DNA of 64,000 bases from Rhizobium terricola. Lineage in GTDB: Bacteria; Pseudomonadota; Alphaproteobacteria; Rhizobiales; Rhizobiaceae. The position numbers and the translations under genes were made by a program. The notes under the pieces are model-generated. The model had not been told where the DNA came from, did not search any database, and saw nothing but the letters and a program-made list of their open reading frames with translations. The stretch lies in contig NZ_JABBGK010000002.1 in NCBI RefSeq assembly GCF_012927355.1, forward strand, positions 888,758 through 952,757, in the 5' to 3' direction. Below, in pieces: positions 34,065 to 43,773 of this stretch (its first letter is position 1; each line of letters begins with the position of its first letter).

Positions 34065-34445
34065 ATGACATCGTCCCGCTGCATCGCCCTGATTGCCCAT
34101 GACCAGAAGAAGGACGACATGGCGGATTTCGCCGCCCGCCATCAGTCGACCCTTGCCAACTGGCGCATCGTCGCGACGGGCACGACGGGCGGAAGGATCA
34201 AGGCCGCATGCCCGGAGCTCGAGGTGACGCGGCTCAAAAGCGGCCCCCTCGGCGGTGACCAGCAGATCGGGGCATTGATTGCCACCGGCGAAGTAGACAT
34301 GCTGATCTTCCTCGTCGATCCTTTGACATCCATGCCCCATGATGTCGATGTAAAGGCGTTGATGCGGCTCGCGACCGTCTACGACATTCCGATGGCGCTC
34401 AACCGCGCCACGGCCGAAATCCTGATGACCATGCACGCGCACTGA
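34065..34445 (+). CDS. mgsA: methylglyoxal synthase
   Basis: This 126-residue protein converts dihydroxyacetone phosphate to methylglyoxal and phosphate. It shows the family signature: [14 protein letters not shown] at the start with the catalytic-site His and Asp, ATGTTGGRI for phosphate binding, [11 protein letters not shown], and the catalytic aspartate in FLVDPL with [10 protein letters not shown]. The ATG at 34065 gives the usual N-terminus. It precedes glk by 39 bases, so the two glycolytic branch genes are probably co-transcribed. Confidence 0.95.
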   Translation: MTSSRCIALIAHDQKKDDMADFAARHQSTLANWRIVATGTTGGRIKAACPELEVTRLKSGPLGGDQQIGALIATGEVDMLIFLVDPLTSMPHDVDVKALMRLATVYDIPMALNRATAEILMTMHAH

Positions 34446-34484
34446 CAGGCCCTCCGACAGTCGCAGCCCGAAACGGAACCGGAC

Positions 34485-35507
34485 ATGCCCAAGCCCATCG
34501 ACAACGACCAGCTGACGTTTCCCATCCTGATCGGTGACATCGGGGGAACGAATGCGCGCTTTTCCATCCTGATCGACGCCTATGCCGAGCCGAAGCAGTT
34601 TCCGATCGTGCACACGGCGGATTTCGCCACGATCGACGAGGCGATCCAGACTACAGTGCTGGACAAGACCTCCGTCCAGCCGCGTTCGGCCATCCTCGCG
34701 ATCGCCGGACCGATCAAGGGCGACGAGATCCCTCTCACCAATTGCGACTGGGTGGTTCGGCCGAAGGCGATGATCTCCGACCTCGGCTTCAGCGAGGTCA
34801 TGGTGGTCAACGACTTCGAGGCCCAGGCGCTGGCGGTGGCTTCGCTTTCGGAGGAAAACCGGGAGACAATCGGCGACAATCCGATGAGCCCGATCGCCTC
34901 CCGCGTGGTGCTCGGCCCGGGTACCGGCCTCGGCGTCGCCGGTCTCGTCCATGCCCAGCACACCTGGTTCCCGGTTCCCGGCGAAGGCGGCCATGTCGAC
35001 ATGGGCCCGCGCAGCGCCCGCGATTTCGCGATCTTCCCGCATCTGACGCCGATCGAGGGACGGATTTCGGCAGAGCAGCTGCTCTGCGGCCGCGGCATCG
35101 TCAACATCTACACGGCCGTCTGCATCGCCGACGGCGTCGAGCCGAAATTCACCAATCCGGCGGACATCACCGCCACGGCCCTTTCGGGTGTCGACCCCCA
35201 GGCGGCGGAAACCATCAACCTGTTCGTCACCTATCTGGGACGCCTCGCCGGTGACCTTGCCCTGATCTTCATGGCGCGTGGCGGGGTCTTCCTGTCGGGC
35301 GGCATCTCGCAGAAGATCATCCCCGCGCTGAAGCGTCCGGAATTCCGGCTCGCCTTCGAAGACAAGGCGCCGCATTCCGCCCTGATGCGGTCGATCCCGA
35401 CCTTCGTCGTGACGCATCCGCTTGCCGCCCTTTCGGGCCTTGCCGCCTTCGCCCGGACGCCGAGCAATTTCGGCTTGGCGGTCGAGGGGCGGCGCTGGCG
35501 GGGCTAG
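34485..35507 (+). CDS. glk: glucokinase
   Basis: This is a 340-residue ROK-unrelated, proteobacterial-type glucokinase. It has the phosphate 1 motif [10 protein letters not shown], the catalytic region [10 protein letters not shown], phosphate 2 [12 protein letters not shown], and adenosine-motif [13 protein letters not shown]. It phosphorylates glucose with ATP in the cytosol. It probably shares a transcript with mgsA. The following 117 bases before the ABC exporter show no clear terminator. Confidence 0.95.
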   Translation: MPKPIDNDQLTFPILIGDIGGTNARFSILIDAYAEPKQFPIVHTADFATIDEAIQTTVLDKTSVQPRSAILAIAGPIKGDEIPLTNCDWVVRPKAMISDLGFSEVMVVNDFEAQALAVASLSEENRETIGDNPMSPIASRVVLGPGTGLGVAGLVHAQHTWFPVPGEGGHVDMGPRSARDFAIFPHLTPIEGRISAEQLLCGRGIVNIYTAVCIADGVEPKFTNPADITATALSGVDPQAAETINLFVTYLGRLAGDLALIFMARGGVFLSGGISQKIIPALKRPEFRLAFEDKAPHSALMRSIPTFVVTHPLAALSGLAAFARTPSNFGLAVEGRRWRG

Positions 35508-35624
35508 TTGGCGATTCGACTGCAACGGAATGACTATGGCCAAAAGGGTTCCGACTGGCTATAGAGCGGCCAGCGCGGCCCAAAGGGACCTGCCGCGGCC
35601 CATTTCCACGGGGAACGCCCTTAT

Positions 35625-37418
35625 TTGAACGCCAGCAGGACACACCACGAACCGGTCAGCTCCACAAGCGTGACAGCGATCCTCAAGCGCATCATCGCGG
35701 AAAACGGCCGCGAACATGTGCGGGGCTACATCTTTGCCATCATCTGCCTTGCAACAGTGGCACTGACGACCGCCTTCACGGCATGGATCATGGAATCGGT
35801 CGTCAACGAGGCCTTCGCCAACAAGCGGGCCGACCTCGTCTGGCTGATCTGCGGATCGATCCTCGGCGCCTTCGTGCTGCGCGGCTTTGCCGGGTACGGA
35901 CAGGCTGTGACGCTTTCCTACATCGGCAACAACATCGTCGCCCGATATCAGCGCCGCCTCTTCTCGCATCTGATGACCCTGTCGCTCGGCTACTTCACGG
36001 AGTCGCGCTCGGCCCACCTCGCGGCACAGATCAGTCAGAACATCAACGGCATCCGCGACGTCCTCAACCTGACCGTCACCTCGACCGCGCGCGACCTCCT
36101 GAGCCTCGTCGCCCTGATCGGGGTGATGATCTTCAAGGACCCGATGCTGACGCTGATCGTCTTCGTAGCAGCACCGCCGTTGCTTTATGCATTGCGCTAC
36201 ATCTCCAAGCGGCTGCGCAGCGCGACGAAGGAATCCATCATCTTCAACAGCCATGTGCTGGGGGCGATGCAGGAGACGGTTCAGGGTATCGCGATCGTCA
36301 AGGCCTTCACGATGGAAAACGCGCTCGAGAGCAAGATCGGCACGACGATCGACGCGGCCGAGAAGCGTTCGAACCGGATTGCCAGGCTCAGCGAGCGGAC
36401 GTCCCCGATCACCGAGACCTTTGCCGGCGTCGCGATCTCCAGCGTGCTTGCCTATGCCGCGTTCCGGTCGATCTATGGCAACATGCTGCCGGGCGCATTC
36501 TTCTCTTTCGTCACTGCGCTGCTGATGGCCTATGAACCGGCCAAACGGCTTGCGAAGCTGCAGGTGCAGATGGAACGCGCCGTCGTCAACGCGCGGATGA
36601 TCTACGAAATCCTCGACATGCAGCCGCATCAGCGCGAAAAGCCCGGAGCGACCGATCTCGTCGTCAGCGAGGCAAGGATCGAGTTCCGCGGCGTTTCCTT
36701 CGCCTATGGCAACAATGAGGCCGTGCTCAAGGGCATCGACTTCGTCGCGGAGGGCGGCAAGACGACCGCGCTGGTCGGGCCGTCCGGTGCCGGCAAGTCG
36801 ACGGTCATCACGCTCATCCCGCGTTTCTACGATCCCAGCGCCGGCGGAATCCTGATCGACGGGCAGAACATCGCGGACGTCACAAAGTCCTCGCTGCGCA
36901 AGCACATCGCCTATGTCTCGCAACAGCCTTACCTCTTCGAAGGCACGATCCGCGACAACATCCGCTACGGCCGGCCGGAAGCGACCGATGCCGAGATCGA
37001 AGAGGCAGCAAGGCTTGCCTATGCACACGATTTCATCAAGGCCCAGCCTCTCGGCTACGACACACCGGTCGGCGAGAACGGCGTGACACTTTCGGGCGGG
37101 CAGCGGCAGCGCCTGTCGATCGCCCGCGCACTGGTCCGAAACGCGCCGATCCTGCTGCTTGACGAGGCGACATCCGCCCTCGATACGGAATCGGAGGCTG
37201 CGGTACAGAAGGCACTCGACAAGGCCATGACCGGACGCACCGTCGTGGTCATCGCGCATCGCCTGTCGACCATCATGAAGGCCAACAAGATCATCGTGAT
37301 GCAGGCGGGCACGATTGCCGAGGAAGGCACGCATGACAGCCTTGCGCAGCGTCAGGACGGCATCTACGCTCGACTGAACCAACTGCAGCCGAAAGCCGCT
37401 GCGGACGACTTCATCTAG
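35625..37418 (+). CDS. MsbA-like ABC exporter (fused permease and ATPase)
   Basis: This 597-residue protein is a half-size type I exporter. Six TM helices lie within residues about 25-320, and a nucleotide-binding domain occupies about 350-585 with Walker [10 protein letters not shown], signature [11 protein letters not shown], Walker [13 protein letters not shown] and the switch His in VIAHRLST. It would dimerise. Substrate is uncertain: lipid A / lipid-type flippase or drug export are both possible. The start is a TTG at 35625; a GTG about 15 codons later is an alternative. dapB follows after eight bases, so dapB and gpmA may be co-transcribed with it. Confidence 0.9.
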   Translation: MNASRTHHEPVSSTSVTAILKRIIAENGREHVRGYIFAIICLATVALTTAFTAWIMESVVNEAFANKRADLVWLICGSILGAFVLRGFAGYGQAVTLSYIGNNIVARYQRRLFSHLMTLSLGYFTESRSAHLAAQISQNINGIRDVLNLTVTSTARDLLSLVALIGVMIFKDPMLTLIVFVAAPPLLYALRYISKRLRSATKESIIFNSHVLGAMQETVQGIAIVKAFTMENALESKIGTTIDAAEKRSNRIARLSERTSPITETFAGVAISSVLAYAAFRSIYGNMLPGAFFSFVTALLMAYEPAKRLAKLQVQMERAVVNARMIYEILDMQPHQREKPGATDLVVSEARIEFRGVSFAYGNNEAVLKGIDFVAEGGKTTALVGPSGAGKSTVITLIPRFYDPSAGGILIDGQNIADVTKSSLRKHIAYVSQQPYLFEGTIRDNIRYGRPEATDAEIEEAARLAYAHDFIKAQPLGYDTPVGENGVTLSGGQRQRLSIARALVRNAPILLLDEATSALDTESEAAVQKALDKAMTGRTVVVIAHRLSTIMKANKIIVMQAGTIAEEGTHDSLAQRQDGIYARLNQLQPKAAADDFI

Positions 37419-37426
37419 GAAACGCC

Positions 37427-38251
37427 ATGCAGGATGCAATGAAACTCGTCGTCGTGGGTGCCGGTGGCCGCATGGGCCAGACGCTCATCCGCATTATCGA
37501 TGCCACCGACGGCGCGACGCTGCATGCCGCCGTGGAGCGTCCGGGTTCGCCCCTGATCGGCCGGGATGCGGGAGAGGTCGCCGGGCTCGGACAGAACGGC
37601 ATCCTCATCGGCGACGATCCGCTCTCCGCCTTTCTCCACGCCGACGGCGTGATCGACTTCACCTCGCCGCAGGCCTCCACCGACTACGCGGGACTTGCCG
37701 CGCAGGCGCGTATCGTGCACGTGATCGGCACCACCGGGTGCCTTCCCGAACACGATGCGGCGATCGAGGCGGCGGCAAGACACGCCCGGATCGTCAAGTC
37801 CGGCAATATGAGCCTCGGCGTCAACCTGCTTTCGGTCCTCGTCCAGCAGGCGGCGCGCGCGCTCGACGCCGCGGGATGGGACATCGAAGTCCTGGAGATG
37901 CATCACAAGCACAAGGTCGACGCGCCCTCCGGTACGGCACTCCTGCTCGGCGAGGCGGCAGCCCGTGGCCGCGGCATCGACCTTGCGGAAAACTCGGTGC
38001 GGGTGCGCGACGGACATACCGGCGCCCGCGAGGCGGGTTCGATCGGTTTTGCCACGCTGCGCGGCGGTTCGGTGATCGGCGAGCATTCGGTGATCTTGGC
38101 CGGCGAAGGCGAACTCGTGACGCTCAGCCACAGCGCCGGCGACCGCTCGATCTTCGCGCGTGGCGCGGTCAAGGCTGCACTCTGGGCCCGCGACAAGAAG
38201 CCCGGTTTCTATTCGATGCTCGACGTGCTCGGGTTGTCTTCATCCATCTGA
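37427..38251 (+). CDS. dapB: 4-hydroxy-tetrahydrodipicolinate reductase
   Basis: This 274-residue enzyme is in the diaminopimelate / lysine pathway and uses NAD(P)H. The nucleotide loop [11 protein letters not shown] is near the N-terminus, followed by [10 protein letters not shown] and [14 protein letters not shown]. The catalytic His-Lys region is [16 protein letters not shown]. The ATG at 37427 follows AGGAAACG; an ATG four codons on is possible. It is 22 bases upstream of gpmA. Confidence 0.95.
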   Translation: MQDAMKLVVVGAGGRMGQTLIRIIDATDGATLHAAVERPGSPLIGRDAGEVAGLGQNGILIGDDPLSAFLHADGVIDFTSPQASTDYAGLAAQARIVHVIGTTGCLPEHDAAIEAAARHARIVKSGNMSLGVNLLSVLVQQAARALDAAGWDIEVLEMHHKHKVDAPSGTALLLGEAAARGRGIDLAENSVRVRDGHTGAREAGSIGFATLRGGSVIGEHSVILAGEGELVTLSHSAGDRSIFARGAVKAALWARDKKPGFYSMLDVLGLSSSI

Positions 38252-38273
38252 CATCAATGCGGAGGATTTTCCG

Positions 38274-38909
38274 ATGAGTGGTACCCTCGTGCTCGTGCGC
38301 CACGGCCAGAGCGAATGGAATCTCAAGAACCTGTTCACCGGCTGGAAGGACCCGGGCCTGACCGAGCTCGGCGTGCAGGAAGCCAATGCCGGCGGCAAGG
38401 CGCTCGCCGACTACGGCATCAAGTTCGACATCGCGTTCACATCGGCACTCTCGCGTGCCCAGAGGACCTGCCAGATCGTTCTCGACAATGTCGGCCAGCC
38501 CGATCTCGAAACCATTCGCGACGAAGCGCTCAACGAGCGTGACTATGGCGACCTCTCGGGTCTCAACAAGGATGATGCCCGCGCCAAGTGGGGCGAAGAG
38601 CAGGTGCATGTCTGGCGTCGTTCCTACGACGTCCCGCCGCCCGGCGGCGAAAGCCTGCGCGATACCGGCGCCCGCGTCTGGCCCTACTTCATGACCGAGA
38701 TCCTGCCGCGCGTGCTGCGGGGCGAGGCCGTGCTGGTCGCCGCCCACGGCAATTCGCTGCGTGCGCTGGTGATGGTGCTCGACCGCCTGTCCAAGGAAGA
38801 GATCCTGAAGCTCAACCTCGCGACCGGCGTGCCGATGGTCTACAAGCTCAACCCGGACTCGACGGTCAAGTCGAAGGAAGTCCTGGGCGACATGTCGGGC
38901 GCGCACTGA
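38274..38909 (+). CDS. gpmA: 2,3-bisphosphoglycerate-dependent phosphoglycerate mutase
   Basis: From the ATG at 38274, behind GGAGGATTTT, the product is 211 residues, the compact form common in rhizobia. The catalytic RHG motif ([10 protein letters not shown]), the ALSRAQRTC segment, the proton-donor Glu in [11 protein letters not shown] and the second catalytic His in [12 protein letters not shown] are present. It interconverts 3- and 2-phosphoglycerate. The stop is 15 bases from the convergent phnF. Confidence 0.95.
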   Translation: MSGTLVLVRHGQSEWNLKNLFTGWKDPGLTELGVQEANAGGKALADYGIKFDIAFTSALSRAQRTCQIVLDNVGQPDLETIRDEALNERDYGDLSGLNKDDARAKWGEEQVHVWRRSYDVPPPGGESLRDTGARVWPYFMTEILPRVLRGEAVLVAAHGNSLRALVMVLDRLSKEEILKLNLATGVPMVYKLNPDSTVKSKEVLGDMSGAH

Positions 38910-38924
38910 CGCCCCCCTTCTCCG

Positions 38925-39662
38925 TCAGTTGTTGATGGTGAATTCGACGCGGTCAGCGGGAAACCGTGTGACCGCGTATTGCATCGGTACACCGTCCATG
39001 TCGGTGTTCAGCGCCCGCGTCACGAGAACGATCGCGCCCGGTGTCAAAGCCAGTTCCGCCACATCGTCGGGTTCGGCATGGGTGGCCGAGATCTCGGTCG
39101 TCGCGCGCAGGTAATCGCCGACCCCGAACTCGCCGAGCGCCCGGGTGATCGAGCCCGAACGCCGGAACGCCTCATCGATGCCGGCGAAACGCAGAGCGGG
39201 AAACCAGATCGTCGAGCGCGACAGCGGCCGCCCATCGGCCTTGCGGACCACTTCGAGCCGCACGACCTTCACCTCCGGCGCAATTCCAAGCCACCGGCCA
39301 ACCTCGCGACCGGCGTTCTCGACGCCGGAGGCCAGCAGCACCCCTTCGAGATCCTTGGCCTGATCACCGATGCCCTCGGTGAAACGGGTGCGTCTTGCGA
39401 TCGGAAAGGAGAACTTTTCCTTGCGGTCGATCATCGTTCCGCGCCCCTGCACGGCACGCACGATCCCCTCCTGGGCAAGGGCCGCCAGGGCGCTGCGAAC
39501 CGTATGGCGATTGACACCGAACTCCGCGGCCAGCTGTGTTTCGGGAGGCACCATGCCACTGGCATCGTAGTCTCCACGGGCGATCGACGCCCGGATCCGG
39601 TCGGCGATCTGACGCCAGACCGCCACGCCCTTGAGCCTTTCGACTGATTTCAACTCCATCAT
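38925..39662 (-). CDS. phnF: GntR/HutC-family phosphonate regulator PhnF
   Basis: This is a 245-residue protein. An N-terminal GntR winged helix (WRQIADRIRASIARGDYDAS, then FGVNRHTVRSALAALAQEGI) is joined to a C-terminal UTRA ligand domain (about 90-240). PhnF proteins repress phn genes. It is divergent from phnG. Its own start (ATG at 39662 or 39659) overlaps the PHO-box-like sequence, and a perfect inverted repeat at 39713-39730 is the probable operator, so it is likely autoregulated together with phnG. Confidence 0.9.
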   Translation of the reverse strand: MMELKSVERLKGVAVWRQIADRIRASIARGDYDASGMVPPETQLAAEFGVNRHTVRSALAALAQEGIVRAVQGRGTMIDRKEKFSFPIARRTRFTEGIGDQAKDLEGVLLASGVENAGREVGRWLGIAPEVKVVRLEVVRKADGRPLSRSTIWFPALRFAGIDEAFRRSGSITRALGEFGVGDYLRATTEISATHAEPDDVAELALTPGAIVLVTRALNTDMDGVPMQYAVTRFPADRVEFTINN

Positions 39663-39678
39663 GTCACACGCTTGTCAT
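39661..39678 (+). promoter_or_regulatory. PHO-box-like site before phnG
   Basis: Two heptamers, ATGTCAC and TTGTCAT, start 11 bp apart, matching the CTGTCAT-N4-CTGTCAT form of a PhoB site. It touches the phnF start codon on the other strand and lies 68 bases upstream of phnG. A CATAAA about 14 bases downstream could be the -10. Confidence 0.6.
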
Positions 39679-39712
39679 GCCCGATTGCTAGCCATAAAGT
39701 CACTTGTATGGT

Positions 39713-39730
39713 TGTCTATATTACTAGACA
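39713..39730. promoter_or_regulatory. perfect dyad, candidate PhnF operator
   Basis: TGTCTA-TATTAC-TAGACA is a perfect inverted repeat of 6-bp arms, located 16 bases before the phnG ATG and 51 bases before the phnF start. GntR-type repressors of the HutC group bind dyads of this type. Its position would block phnG transcription or early elongation. Confidence 0.6.
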
Positions 39731-39745
39731 TTTAGAGGCCTGACA

Positions 39746-40216
39746 ATGGAAGCAAGAGAAGAAATCGCCGCGAGCCCGGCACCGGAGCGCAAACGCGTGG
39801 TGGACCTGCTGGCCCGCGCCACGACCGAGGATCTGACCCGCGTCTGGAACAGTCTCGACACCGTGCCGGAGGTGCAGATGCTGCGCGGGCCGGAGATCGG
39901 CCTCGTGATGGTGCGCGGCCGGATCGGCGGCGGCGGTGCGCCGTTCAACCTCGGAGAGGCGACCGTCTCGCGTGCAACCGTCCGGCTCGACAGCGGTCTC
40001 GTCGGCCATGGCCATGTGTTGGGCGCCGACCTCAAGCGTGCCCGCCTCGCCGCGATCTTCGCTGCGCTGTGGCAGGATCCGGCGCATCGCGCGCTGGTCG
40101 AGCGCGAATTGCTCGAACCGGCCGATGCCCGCCGAACCGCCGAGGCCCGCCGCAAGGCACAGGAAACGGCCGCGACCCGCGTCGATTTCTTCACCATGGT
40201 ACGAGGAGAGGACTGA
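39746..40216 (+). CDS. phnG: C-P lyase subunit PhnG
   Basis: This is a 156-residue component of the PhnGHIJ core, which attaches phosphonates to ATP as ribose-1-phosphonate triphosphates and then cleaves the C-P bond. It carries the PhnG features MLRGPEIGLVMVRGRIGGGG, APFNLGEATVSRA and GHGHVLGAD. The stop TGA overlaps the phnH ATG by one base. It is the first gene after the PHO box and the PhnF operator. Confidence 0.94.
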   Translation: MEAREEIAASPAPERKRVVDLLARATTEDLTRVWNSLDTVPEVQMLRGPEIGLVMVRGRIGGGGAPFNLGEATVSRATVRLDSGLVGHGHVLGADLKRARLAAIFAALWQDPAHRALVERELLEPADARRTAEARRKAQETAATRVDFFTMVRGED

Positions 40217-40824
40217 TGAACCCGAAGATCGAGGCACTCACCGGCGGCTTCGCCGAGCCGGTACATCAGGCGCAAAGCGTCTTCCGCATGATGATGGATT
40301 GCCTGGCCCGCCCGGGCACGATCCAGTCCATTCTTCCCGAGATCGAACCACCGGCGCCGATGGGGGCCGCTGCAGGCGCGATCGCGCTGACGCTCTGCGA
40401 CCATGATACGCCCGTCTGGCTGACGCCGACGCTCGCCAAGTCGACGGTCGCGGACTGGATCGGCTTCCACACCGGCGCTCCGCTGACGCGCGAGAAATCG
40501 GAGGCCCGCTTTGCCTTTGCCGAGGCCGGCAGCGTGATTTCGTCCTTCGGCTGCTTTGCCGCCGGTACGCAGGAATATCCGGACAGGTCGACCACGATCA
40601 TTCTCGAAGTCGCAAATCTCGATCGCGGAGCGCCGCTGCTTCTGACAGGTCCGGGCATCCGCGACACCGCGAGCATCGCACCGCAGGGATTGCCCGAGAT
40701 GTTCCTCAGGCAATGGTCCGACAACCGGGCCCTCTTTCCGCGCGGCGTCGACGTCATCCTAACCGCCGGACGCCACATGCTCGGCTTGCCGCGCACCTGC
40801 AAGATCACGTCCAGGGAGGTCTGA
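40216..40824 (+). CDS. phnH: C-P lyase subunit PhnH
   Basis: This is a 202-residue core subunit. It starts MNPKIEALTGGFAEPVHQAQ and has the VFRMMMDCLARPGTIQ helix typical of PhnH, then the TLCDHDTPVWL segment and GPGIRDTASI. PhnH is a structural dimer that pairs with PhnG, PhnI and PhnJ in the lyase complex. Overlap with phnG and a three-base gap to phnI show tight coupling. Confidence 0.94.
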   Translation: MNPKIEALTGGFAEPVHQAQSVFRMMMDCLARPGTIQSILPEIEPPAPMGAAAGAIALTLCDHDTPVWLTPTLAKSTVADWIGFHTGAPLTREKSEARFAFAEAGSVISSFGCFAAGTQEYPDRSTTIILEVANLDRGAPLLLTGPGIRDTASIAPQGLPEMFLRQWSDNRALFPRGVDVILTAGRHMLGLPRTCKITSREV

Positions 40825-40827
40825 ACC

Positions 40828-41937
40828 ATGTATGTTGCCGTGAAGGGCGGGGAAGCCGCCATCGACAATGCACACAGGCTGCTTGCCCACAAGCGTCGCG
40901 GGGACCGCTCCCTGCCGGCCCTTTCGATCGAGCAGATCGTCGAGCAGCTGGGGCTTGCCGTCGACCGGGTGATGGCCGAAGCCTCGCTGCATGACCGAGC
41001 GCTCGCAGCCCTTGCCGTCAAGCAGGCGAGGGGCGACATGATCGAGGCGATCTTCCTGCTGCGCGCCTATCGCACCACGCTGCCGCGGTTCGGCTATTCG
41101 GTCCCGATCGAGACCGGCCGCATGCAGGTCGAACGCCGCGTTTCGGCCACCTACAAGGACCTGCCCGGCGGGCAGCTGCTCGGGCCGACCTTCGACTACA
41201 CCCATCGCCTGCTCGACACCTCTTTGCTCGACGACGGCGAGGTGAATGAACCCGTACACAAGGAACCGCTGGGCGAAGCCGTGATGCGGGTCTCCGACAT
41301 CCTCGACGGCGAGGGCCTGATCGAATCCGACGGCGACATGCCCGAGGACCACGTCGCCGGCGACATTACGAGGGAACCCATCGAGTTTCCGATGGAGCGC
41401 GACACGCGACTGCAGGCGCTGGCGCGCGGCGACGAAGGCTTCCTGCTAGCACTCGCCTATTCCACCCAGCGCGGCTATGGCCGCACGCATCCGTTCGTCG
41501 GCGAGATCCGGATCGGCGAGGTCGAGGTGGAGATAGAGGTGGCTGAACTCGGCTTTGCCGTATCGCTCGGCACCATTCGCGTGACCGAATGCCAGATGGT
41601 CAACCAGTTCAAGGGATCGGCCAAGGCGCCGCCGCAGTTCACGCGGGGATACGGACTGGTGTTCGGCCAGAGCGAACGCAAGGCGATGGCCATGTCACTG
41701 GTCGACCGGGCGCTGCGCGCCACGGAATTCGGCGAGGACATCGTCGCGCCCGCGCAGGACGAGGAATTCGTCATCTCGCATTCGGACAATGTCCAGGCGA
41801 CAGGCTTCGTCGAGCATCTCAAGCTGCCGCATTATGTCGACTTCCAGGCCGAACTCGATCTGGTTCGCCGCATGCGCGGTGAGTTCGAAGCGACACGGAA
41901 GCGCCAGCAGGGCGATCTTGCCGAGGCGGCCGAATGA
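40828..41937 (+). CDS. phnI: C-P lyase subunit PhnI
   Basis: This 369-residue protein is the nucleosidase-type subunit, which with GHL exchanges the adenine of ATP for phosphonate. Landmarks are MYVAVKGGEAAIDNAHRLL at the start, IEQIVEQLGLAVDRVM, the RRVSATYKDLPGGQLLGPTF region and the C-terminal HSDNVQATGFVEHLKLPHYV. Unlike the other core junctions, the gap to phnJ is 142 bases and holds a small antisense gene. Confidence 0.94.
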   Translation: MYVAVKGGEAAIDNAHRLLAHKRRGDRSLPALSIEQIVEQLGLAVDRVMAEASLHDRALAALAVKQARGDMIEAIFLLRAYRTTLPRFGYSVPIETGRMQVERRVSATYKDLPGGQLLGPTFDYTHRLLDTSLLDDGEVNEPVHKEPLGEAVMRVSDILDGEGLIESDGDMPEDHVAGDITREPIEFPMERDTRLQALARGDEGFLLALAYSTQRGYGRTHPFVGEIRIGEVEVEIEVAELGFAVSLGTIRVTECQMVNQFKGSAKAPPQFTRGYGLVFGQSERKAMAMSLVDRALRATEFGEDIVAPAQDEEFVISHSDNVQATGFVEHLKLPHYVDFQAELDLVRRMRGEFEATRKRQQGDLAEAAE

Positions 41938-41948
41938 CCCGGCACCCG

Positions 41949-42044
41949 TCAATCGTGGTTCTGCTCGTTGAACCAGTAAGCACTGCCGACGGTGGTGGCG
42001 ATCATGACCGCGATGATGATCGTGAGAATGACACTGATTTCCAT
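41949..42044 (-). CDS. 31-aa single-TM peptide antisense to the phn operon
   Basis: The minus-strand frame reads MEISVILTIIIAVMIATTVG followed by SAYWFNEQNHD and a TGA. GGGAG lies eight bases before the ATG. A short polar start, about 17 hydrophobic residues and an aromatic-polar end is the profile of small bitopic membrane peptides. It fills the only sizeable gap in the phn core, between phnI and phnJ, and faces against the operon. I do not know the peptide. Chance cannot be excluded at this length, but Shine-Dalgarno, composition and position agree. Confidence 0.55.
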   Translation of the reverse strand: MEISVILTIIIAVMIATTVGSAYWFNEQNHD

Positions 42045-42079
42045 TTCCAGCACTCCCTTCTGATCCAGGATAACGCCCG

Positions 42080-42979
42080 ATGACGCAGGAAGTTTCGCAG
42101 TATTCAGGTCTGGCGAGCTATAATTTCGCCTATCTGGACGAACAGACCAAACGGATGATCCGCCGGGCGATCCTCAAAGCGATCGCCATTCCCGGCTATC
42201 AGGTACCGTTTGCCAGCCGTGAGATGCCGATGCCTTACGGCTGGGGCACGGGCGGCGTGCAGGTTACCGCCTCGATCATCGGTGCCGACGACGTGCTGAA
42301 GGTGATCGACCAGGGGGCAGACGACACCACCAATGCCGTCTCGATCCGCGCTTTCTTCCAGAAGGTGGCGAATGTCGCCGTCACCACCCATACCCGGGAG
42401 GCGACGATCATCCAGACACGTCACCGCATCCCCGAGGAAAAGCTCCAGGAAAACCAGGTGCTCGTCTACCAGGTGCCGATTCCGGAACCCTTGCGCTTCC
42501 TCGAGCCCCGCGAGACCGAAACCCGCAAGATGCATGCGCTCGAGGAATACGGCCTCATGCATGTCAAGCTCTACGAGGACATCGCCAAGAACGGTCGCAT
42601 TGCCACAACCTATGCCTATCCGGTGAAGGTCGCCGGACGCTATGTCATGGATCCGTCGCCGACGCCGAAGTTCGACAATCCGAAGATGCACATGTCGGAG
42701 GCGCTCCAGCTCTTCGGCGCTGGTCGCGAGAAACGCATCTATGCGGTGCCGCCCTTCACGGAAGTAGTCAGCCTCGATTTCGAGGACCATCCGTTCGAGA
42801 TCCAGAAATTCGACAAGCCCTGCGCACTCTGCGGTGCCGAGCAGGTCTATCTCGACGAGGTCGTCCTCGACGACAAGGGCGGACGGATGTTCGTCTGCTC
42901 CGACACCGATCACTGCGAAGAACGGCGCGAGCATGGCCATGTGGGTCATCTGGGTGTCGCGAAGGAGGCCGCCGAATGA
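42080..42979 (+). CDS. phnJ: alpha-D-ribose 1-methylphosphonate 5-phosphate C-P lyase PhnJ
   Basis: This 299-residue radical-SAM-type enzyme is the subunit that breaks the C-P bond. Cys248, Cys251, Cys273 and Cys279 (CALC, FVCSD and DHC) have exactly the spacing of the four cysteines of the E. coli protein, three for the 4Fe-4S cluster and one forming the thiyl radical. The N-terminus YNFAYLDEQTKRMIRRAILK is characteristic. The last four bases overlap phnK (ATGA). Confidence 0.95.
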   Translation: MTQEVSQYSGLASYNFAYLDEQTKRMIRRAILKAIAIPGYQVPFASREMPMPYGWGTGGVQVTASIIGADDVLKVIDQGADDTTNAVSIRAFFQKVANVAVTTHTREATIIQTRHRIPEEKLQENQVLVYQVPIPEPLRFLEPRETETRKMHALEEYGLMHVKLYEDIAKNGRIATTYAYPVKVAGRYVMDPSPTPKFDNPKMHMSEALQLFGAGREKRIYAVPPFTEVVSLDFEDHPFEIQKFDKPCALCGAEQVYLDEVVLDDKGGRMFVCSDTDHCEERREHGHVGHLGVAKEAAE

Positions 42980-43752
42980 CCGATATGCCGCTTCTCAAGG
43001 TCCGCGACCTTTCCAAATTCTACGGCAAGCGCATCGGCTGCTCCAATGTCGCATTCGAGCTCTGGCCGGGCGAGGTGCTGGCGATCGTCGGCGAATCCGG
43101 ATCGGGCAAGACGACGCTTCTCAACTGCCTGTCGACCCGGCTCATGCCGACGACCGGGACCGTCGAATACCACATGCGGGACGGAGCCTATCGCGACCTC
43201 TACCACATGAGCGAGGCCGAGCGCCGGTTCCTGATGCGCACCGACTGGGGCTTCGTCCACCAGAACCCGGCCGACGGCCTGCGCATGACGGTTTCGGCCG
43301 GCGCCAATGTCGGCGAGCGGCTGATGGCCATCGGCAACCGGCACTACGGCAATATCCGCAGCACGGCCAGCGACTGGCTGGAACGGGTGGAGATCAGCAC
43401 CGACCGCATCGACGATCAGCCGCGCGCCTTTTCCGGCGGCATGCGCCAGCGCCTGCAGATCGCCCGCAATCTGGTGACCGGCCCGCGCCTTGTCTTCATG
43501 GACGAGCCGACCGGCGGTCTCGACGTCTCGGTGCAAGCGCGCCTGCTCGACCTGGTCCGCGGCCTGGTCAACGACCTCGGGCTTTCCGCCATCGTCGTCA
43601 CGCACGACCTCGCGGTGGCGCGCCTGCTGTCGCACCGGATGATGGTCATGAAGGATGGCCACGTCATCGAGCAGGGGCTGACCGATCGCGTGCTCGACGA
43701 TCCGCGCGAGCCTTACACCCAGCTCCTCGTCTCTTCGATCCTGCAAGTCTGA
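42976..43752 (+). CDS. phnK: C-P lyase ABC ATPase PhnK
   Basis: This is a 258-residue ABC-type ATPase with Walker [10 protein letters not shown], the signature FSGGMRQRLQI, Walker B RLVFMDEPTGGLD and the switch His in VTHDLA. PhnK binds the PhnJ face of the lyase core and is not a transporter subunit in the usual sense. It is translationally coupled to phnJ by ATGA, and phnL follows after 21 bases. Confidence 0.94.
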   Translation: MTDMPLLKVRDLSKFYGKRIGCSNVAFELWPGEVLAIVGESGSGKTTLLNCLSTRLMPTTGTVEYHMRDGAYRDLYHMSEAERRFLMRTDWGFVHQNPADGLRMTVSAGANVGERLMAIGNRHYGNIRSTASDWLERVEISTDRIDDQPRAFSGGMRQRLQIARNLVTGPRLVFMDEPTGGLDVSVQARLLDLVRGLVNDLGLSAIVVTHDLAVARLLSHRMMVMKDGHVIEQGLTDRVLDDPREPYTQLLVSSILQV

Positions 43753-43773
43753 CAGCCTGGAGAGGAATTACCC

